NCBI GenBank assembly: GCA_022566975.1
Contig: JADFHV010000102.1
Span: 1 to 7,616 of the forward strand
Length of the DNA: 7,616 nt
Direction of reading: 5' to 3'
Source of the DNA: Chloroflexota bacterium
Lineage (GTDB): Bacteria; Chloroflexota; Dehalococcoidia; SAR202; UBA11138
Shown: in pieces, positions 4,925 through 7,616 of the stretch
Layout of the letters: every line of letters begins with the position of its first letter
Numbering within the stretch: the first letter of the stretch is position 1
Translations under genes and position numbers: made by a program
Notes under the pieces: generated by a model
Databases searched by the model: none
Seen by the model: only the letters and a program-made list of their open reading frames with translations
Told to the model about the DNA's origin: nothing

Positions 4925-6583
4925 ATGCCCCCGACCCCATTACGAGTCGTCCCCCTTGGCGGCCTAGGCGAGATAGGCCGAAACATGATGGCCCTCGAGT
5001 ACGATGGCGACATCGTCGTCATCGATGCTGGGGTGCTCTTCCCTGATGCGGACATGCCGGGGGTGGACTTCGCCATCCCCGATATCACCTACCTGGTAGA
5101 GAACAAGTCTCGCATACGCGCCTTCCTGATCACCCACGGCCACGAGGACCACATCGGCGCGCTGCCGTTCGTGCTCCGAGAGATCCAGGCCCCAGTTTAC
5201 GCGTCGCGGTTGACTCACGGTCTCATCACGGTAAAGCTTCGCGAGCACGGGCTCCTGCGAGAAGCGAACCTCAACGTGGTGGAGCCCCATGCCCCTTTCA
5301 AGGTCGGCAGGTTCCAGGTGGAGTTCTTCAGGGTCTGCCACTCGATCCCCGACGCCATGGGAATCGCTCTCAGGACACCCCTGGGCACAATTATCCATAC
5401 AGGGGACTTCAAGATCGACCATACCCCCGCCGACGGCATGTCGACCGACTTCGCCACACTCGCCGAGATCACCTCCGAGGGCGTGTTCCTGATGCTATCG
5501 GACTCCACCTACGCCGAGGTGGAAGGCTATACAGAGTCGGAGCAGGTCGTCGGTGAGGCGCTGGACAGGGTCATCGGCGAGTCGACCGGCCGGGTAATGG
5601 TCGCTACGTTCGCCTCGCTCATCTCACGCATCCAGCAGGTCATCAACGCCGCCGTCAAGCACGGTAGAAAGGTGGCGGTGGTGGGTCGGAGCATGAGCAA
5701 CAACGTCAAGATGGCCCTCAAGATGGGCTATCTGTCCGCTCCGGAGGGGGTCCTGCTGCCGCTGAACGAGGCCCGACGCCTGGCTGACGACCGCATCGTC
5801 ATTCTGGCGACCGGAAGCCAGGGAGAGCCGACGTCCGCCCTCGTCCGCATTGCCAACAGAGAGCACCCGGACCTGGAAATCGTGCCCGGCGATACCGTGG
5901 TAATCTCGGCGTCCCCTATCCCCGGCAACGAGACGGTGGTCGCCAAAACGATAGACAACCTCTTCCGCCAGGGCGCCAAGGTCCTCCACAGCCGCATCGC
6001 CCTCGTCCACGTCCACGGCCACGCCAGCCGGGAGGAGCTGAAGATGATGCTGAGCCTGGTGCGGCCCAAGTTCTTTATCCCCGTACACGGCGAGTACCGG
6101 CACCTGGTGACCCACGCCTCCATCGCCCACTCTATGGGGATTCCCGAGTCGAATACCTTTGTCCTGGAGGACGGTGACGTGCTCGAGCTGGCCGCCGAGG
6201 GAGGCGAGGTGGTGGACAGGGTGCCCGCCGGTCACGTGCTCGTCGACGGCGGCAAGCTATGGAACGTCGACAGCAAGATACTCGGAGAGCGCAGGCACCT
6301 GTCCCGGGAGGGCGTGGTCACGGTGGTCGTCACCCTGGACAACGAGACGGGAAAGGTGCTCAAGGACCCCGAGGTGGTGTCCTCCGGCTTCGCCGAGGAC
6401 GAAGAGTCTCATGAGCTGTTCGAAAAGACTTCCAAAGAGGTCCTAAGAGTCCTAGACCCGCGCGAGATCGAGCACTTAGAGTGGGGCCAGATCGAGGCCA
6501 AGATCACCGACGCCGTCTCCAAGCTCCTGCGCAAGGAGGCGCGTCGAAACCCGGCAGTGCTTACCGTTATCGAGCGGCTCTGA
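4925..6583 (+). CDS. rnj: Ribonuclease J (endo- and 5'-3' exoribonuclease)
   Basis: A cytosolic metallo-beta-lactamase/beta-CASP nuclease for mRNA decay and rRNA maturation. At 552 residues it matches the length of Bacillus RNase J1. Order of motifs: an N-terminal GGLGEIGRN (12-20), DAG (34-36), the metal site HGHEDH (71-76), His139 in CHSIPD, Asp161 in HTGDFK, the SDSTYAE segment (192-198; the family usually has DSTNAE), beta-CASP motifs around the TGSQGE block (296-301) and SASPIPGNE (328-336), HVHGHAS (362-368, His366), and His388 in PVHGE. The C-terminal domain (~450-552), needed for dimerisation in this family, is complete. The start ATG follows the UDG stop by 6 nt without a Shine-Dalgarno sequence, so it is likely translationally coupled. 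An FtsK-like gene follows, as in Actinobacteria, where rnj lies near ftsK. Confidence 0.97.
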   Translation: MPPTPLRVVPLGGLGEIGRNMMALEYDGDIVVIDAGVLFPDADMPGVDFAIPDITYLVENKSRIRAFLITHGHEDHIGALPFVLREIQAPVYASRLTHGLITVKLREHGLLREANLNVVEPHAPFKVGRFQVEFFRVCHSIPDAMGIALRTPLGTIIHTGDFKIDHTPADGMSTDFATLAEITSEGVFLMLSDSTYAEVEGYTESEQVVGEALDRVIGESTGRVMVATFASLISRIQQVINAAVKHGRKVAVVGRSMSNNVKMALKMGYLSAPEGVLLPLNEARRLADDRIVILATGSQGEPTSALVRIANREHPDLEIVPGDTVVISASPIPGNETVVAKTIDNLFRQGAKVLHSRIALVHVHGHASREELKMMLSLVRPKFFIPVHGEYRHLVTHASIAHSMGIPESNTFVLEDGDVLELAAEGGEVVDRVPAGHVLVDGGKLWNVDSKILGERRHLSREGVVTVVVTLDNETGKVLKDPEVVSSGFAEDEESHELFEKTSKEVLRVLDPREIEHLEWGQIEAKITDAVSKLLRKEARRNPAVLTVIERL

Positions 6584-6666
6584 CCGGTCTCCTGGGCAGC
6601 CGAGGCCCGCGGGGACCCTCCGCGACGTATCAGCCTCACTCGTGCAATTATGTCCCGAGCGCAGTC

Positions 6667-6695
6667 TTTCGAACGTCCCTCCAGTCTGGTAGGAT
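6667..6695 (+). promoter_or_regulatory. Weak candidate promoter or ribosome binding site before the FtsK-like gene
   Basis: TAGGAT (6690-6695) resembles a -10 box, with TTTCGA 17 nt upstream as a poor -35. The box ends 8 nt before the ATG at 6704, again compatible with a leaderless start. The AGGA inside it could instead be a Shine-Dalgarno sequence 9 nt from the ATG. The two readings cannot be separated from sequence. Confidence 0.3.
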
Positions 6696-6703
6696 TGGAC
6701 TCG

Positions 6704-7616
6704 ATGGCCAAGCGAAGACGTGGCGGATCTCAGAAATCCGGAGCCGTGGCACGTCTGTCTCGCCTCGCGGTCTCGTCGCGCTATGGACGGGCCGGGCTCC
6801 CAGTCGCCGGCGCCGGTGTGGCTGCCTATTTCTTCAGGGAGTCGCTCCAGGACTGGCTGATGACCCCCTTCGGCCTTGGGGTGCTCCCCCTGGCGGTGTG
6901 GTTGGTGGCCCTCGCGTGGGCAGCGACCTCACGGCGTTCATGGCTCCGCCGCGTCAACCTCTGGATCGGCTCCCTTGCCCTCGTTGCCCTCAGCATGGGT
7001 ATTATGGCCTTCTTCGAGGCCGGCCGGGGCGTGCTGGGTGAGTTCACGCTGGACGGCGAGGTCGCCCTTGGGGGAGAGGTCGGCGAGGCTATCATCGGCT
7101 CTACTGGATGGCTGGGGGCCGTACGGCTGCTCGGCGTATTCGTTGTTGCCGTAGGCCTGACCGCCCCGCCGCTAGCGGCAGATATCCTCATGTCCATGGG
7201 CAAGATGACTCTGTTTGCCTACTTCAATCTGGTGGTGGGGATCAAGTCTCTCAGCCGGCTGTATAAGACGGACCGCCGCCCTCGACCCGCCGAACGCGGC
7301 GCGACGTCAGAGAGTGGAACGCGCGCCACGTCGACCGGCCCGAGACCGTCGACCTTCTCTCGAGCACCCTCGACTCCGGGAGCGAACGTCCCGGCAACCG
7401 CCGACCCATACCCAAGAAGGCTGAACCCTTCGCAGGTCGAAGGTCCCGTAGCGGCACTCCCGTCCGCTGCACTTGGGCCCGCTACGACCCAGGAAGAGCC
7501 GGCCGACGTCGCGGGTGAGCAGGTTCGTTTCCCCATTGCGGTCGAGATAGAACTTCGCAGCCGGACGAATCTTCTCCTCGGTCCCGTCGGCCGCGAGAAT
7601 CTCGCGTGCGATCTGG
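6704..7616 (+). CDS. ftsK: FtsK/SpoIIIE-type DNA translocase, N-terminal membrane domain and linker (partial; distal ~130 bp doubtful)
   Basis: An open frame of 304 codons from ATG 6704 to the right edge with no stop. The protein starts with a basic tail (KRRR), then has four hydrophobic segments at about residues 31-44, 57-75, 86-104 and 138-159. A GGEVGEAI element (123-130) lies just before the fourth, matching the GGxxG element in the four-helix membrane domain of FtsK/SpoIIIE. From ~188 it becomes a Pro/Ser/Thr/Arg-rich linker, also typical of FtsK. The ATPase motor and gamma domain, which would be decisive, lie beyond the window. FtsK pumps chromosomal DNA through the division septum. 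The position directly after rnj supports the call. The last ~43 codons (from about 7487) do not look like linker or motor and have the wrong base pattern for this frame (third-position GC lower than first-position), so the genuine gene sequence may end there. An unrelated four-helix membrane protein remains possible. Confidence 0.7.
   Translation, partial: MAKRRRGGSQKSGAVARLSRLAVSSRYGRAGLPVAGAGVAAYFFRESLQDWLMTPFGLGVLPLAVWLVALAWAATSRRSWLRRVNLWIGSLALVALSMGIMAFFEAGRGVLGEFTLDGEVALGGEVGEAIIGSTGWLGAVRLLGVFVVAVGLTAPPLAADILMSMGKMTLFAYFNLVVGIKSLSRLYKTDRRPRPAERGATSESGTRATSTGPRPSTFSRAPSTPGANVPATADPYPRRLNPSQVEGPVAALPSAALGPATTQEEPADVAGEQVRFPIAVEIELRSRTNLLLGPVGRENLACDL
7484..7615 (-). CDS. Fragment of a DUF1549-like (Planctomycetes cytochrome-linked) protein, probably joined artificially
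   Basis: In the minus-strand frame beginning at 7615, about 44 codons read like a conserved protein: an amphipathic REILAADG segment, RPAAKFYLDRN, then LLTRDVGRLFLG(R). From memory this matches the part of DUF1549 proteins (large Planctomycetes-type proteins with a PSCyt1 haem domain) just before their CAQCH-type cysteine motif. The expected cysteine motif does not follow: after about 7484 the frame turns into Arg- and Ser-rich sequence that looks like a shadow of the FtsK linker. Codon-position GC in this stretch (third position ~80%, second ~42%) fits the minus strand better than the plus strand. The fragment is cut by both the window edge and the break, so it is not a working gene here. 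The family call rests on recognising 44 residues without a database search. Confidence 0.5.

Noticed and set aside
5624..6235. 203-codon minus-strand frame opposite RNase J
   Set aside because: Antisense to conserved RNase J motifs; His/Val/Asp/Gly-rich shadow composition and no recognisable domain.
6582..6630. GC-rich palindromes (GACCGGTC, CCCGCGGG) after rnj as a terminator
   Set aside because: Stems are short or imperfect and no T-tract follows, so no intrinsic terminator is supported.
6481..7041. 186-codon plus-strand frame spanning the rnj end and the FtsK-like start
   Set aside because: Overlaps two better-supported frames, is Arg/Gly/Pro-rich, and has no membrane segments where the +2 frame shows clear helices.
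1..7616. CRISPR array, tRNA/rRNA gene, insertion sequence or phage defence system
   Set aside because: No regularly spaced repeats, no cloverleaf, no transposase and no defence-type domains were found; the content is housekeeping.

Overview
The window is a GC-rich bacterial fragment with two divergent gene blocks. The minus-strand block is aroE, a fused aroK-aroB, a TauE/SafE permease and the N-terminal part of tgt. The plus-strand block is a family 4 uracil-DNA glycosylase, RNase J and the N-terminal membrane domain of an FtsK/SpoIIIE-type DNA translocase. The blocks diverge from about 4144-4222. All of this is chromosomal housekeeping content: shikimate pathway, queuosine tRNA modification, uracil repair, RNA processing and chromosome segregation. 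I see no CRISPR array, tRNA or rRNA, and no recognisable transposase. The gene content, the RNase J-FtsK adjacency and the family 4 UDG would fit a Chloroflexota (Dehalococcoidia/SAR202-like) or related uncultured lineage, but that placement is inference only.

Layout from left to right: tgt is cut by the left edge (3-341, minus). A 275-residue TauE/SafE permease follows (398-1225, minus) and starts 4 nt after the aroKB stop codon. The bifunctional AroK-AroB (1230-2891, minus) most likely starts at a TTG codon just downstream of a good sigma70-like promoter (2917-2945). A gene-free stretch of about 355 bp (2892-3246) holds that promoter, a tandem 15-mer, a perfect palindrome and two hairpins. 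aroE (3247-4104, minus) has a strong promoter whose -10 box ends only 10 nt before the ATG, which suggests a leaderless mRNA. On the plus strand, a promoter at 4189-4218 drives a possible 28-codon leader ORF, then UDG (4313-4918, GTG start), then RNase J (4925-6583) only 6 nt later. The FtsK-like frame runs from 6704 to the right edge.

AroB, AroE and AroK catalyse three steps of the route from DAHP to shikimate-3-phosphate. UDG, RNase J and FtsK form a genome and RNA maintenance block. The UDG ends in a perfect QLSLF motif, the bacterial sliding-clamp binding signature, which suggests it is tethered to the replisome.

The least expected feature is the last ~130 bp. Read on the minus strand, it encodes a peptide resembling the DUF1549 domain of Planctomycetes-type cytochrome-linked proteins. 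The resemblance stops abruptly near 7484-7487, inside what should be the FtsK linker. I read this as a probable chimeric join at the contig end rather than a real gene arrangement. I found no clearly novel multi-gene system in this window.
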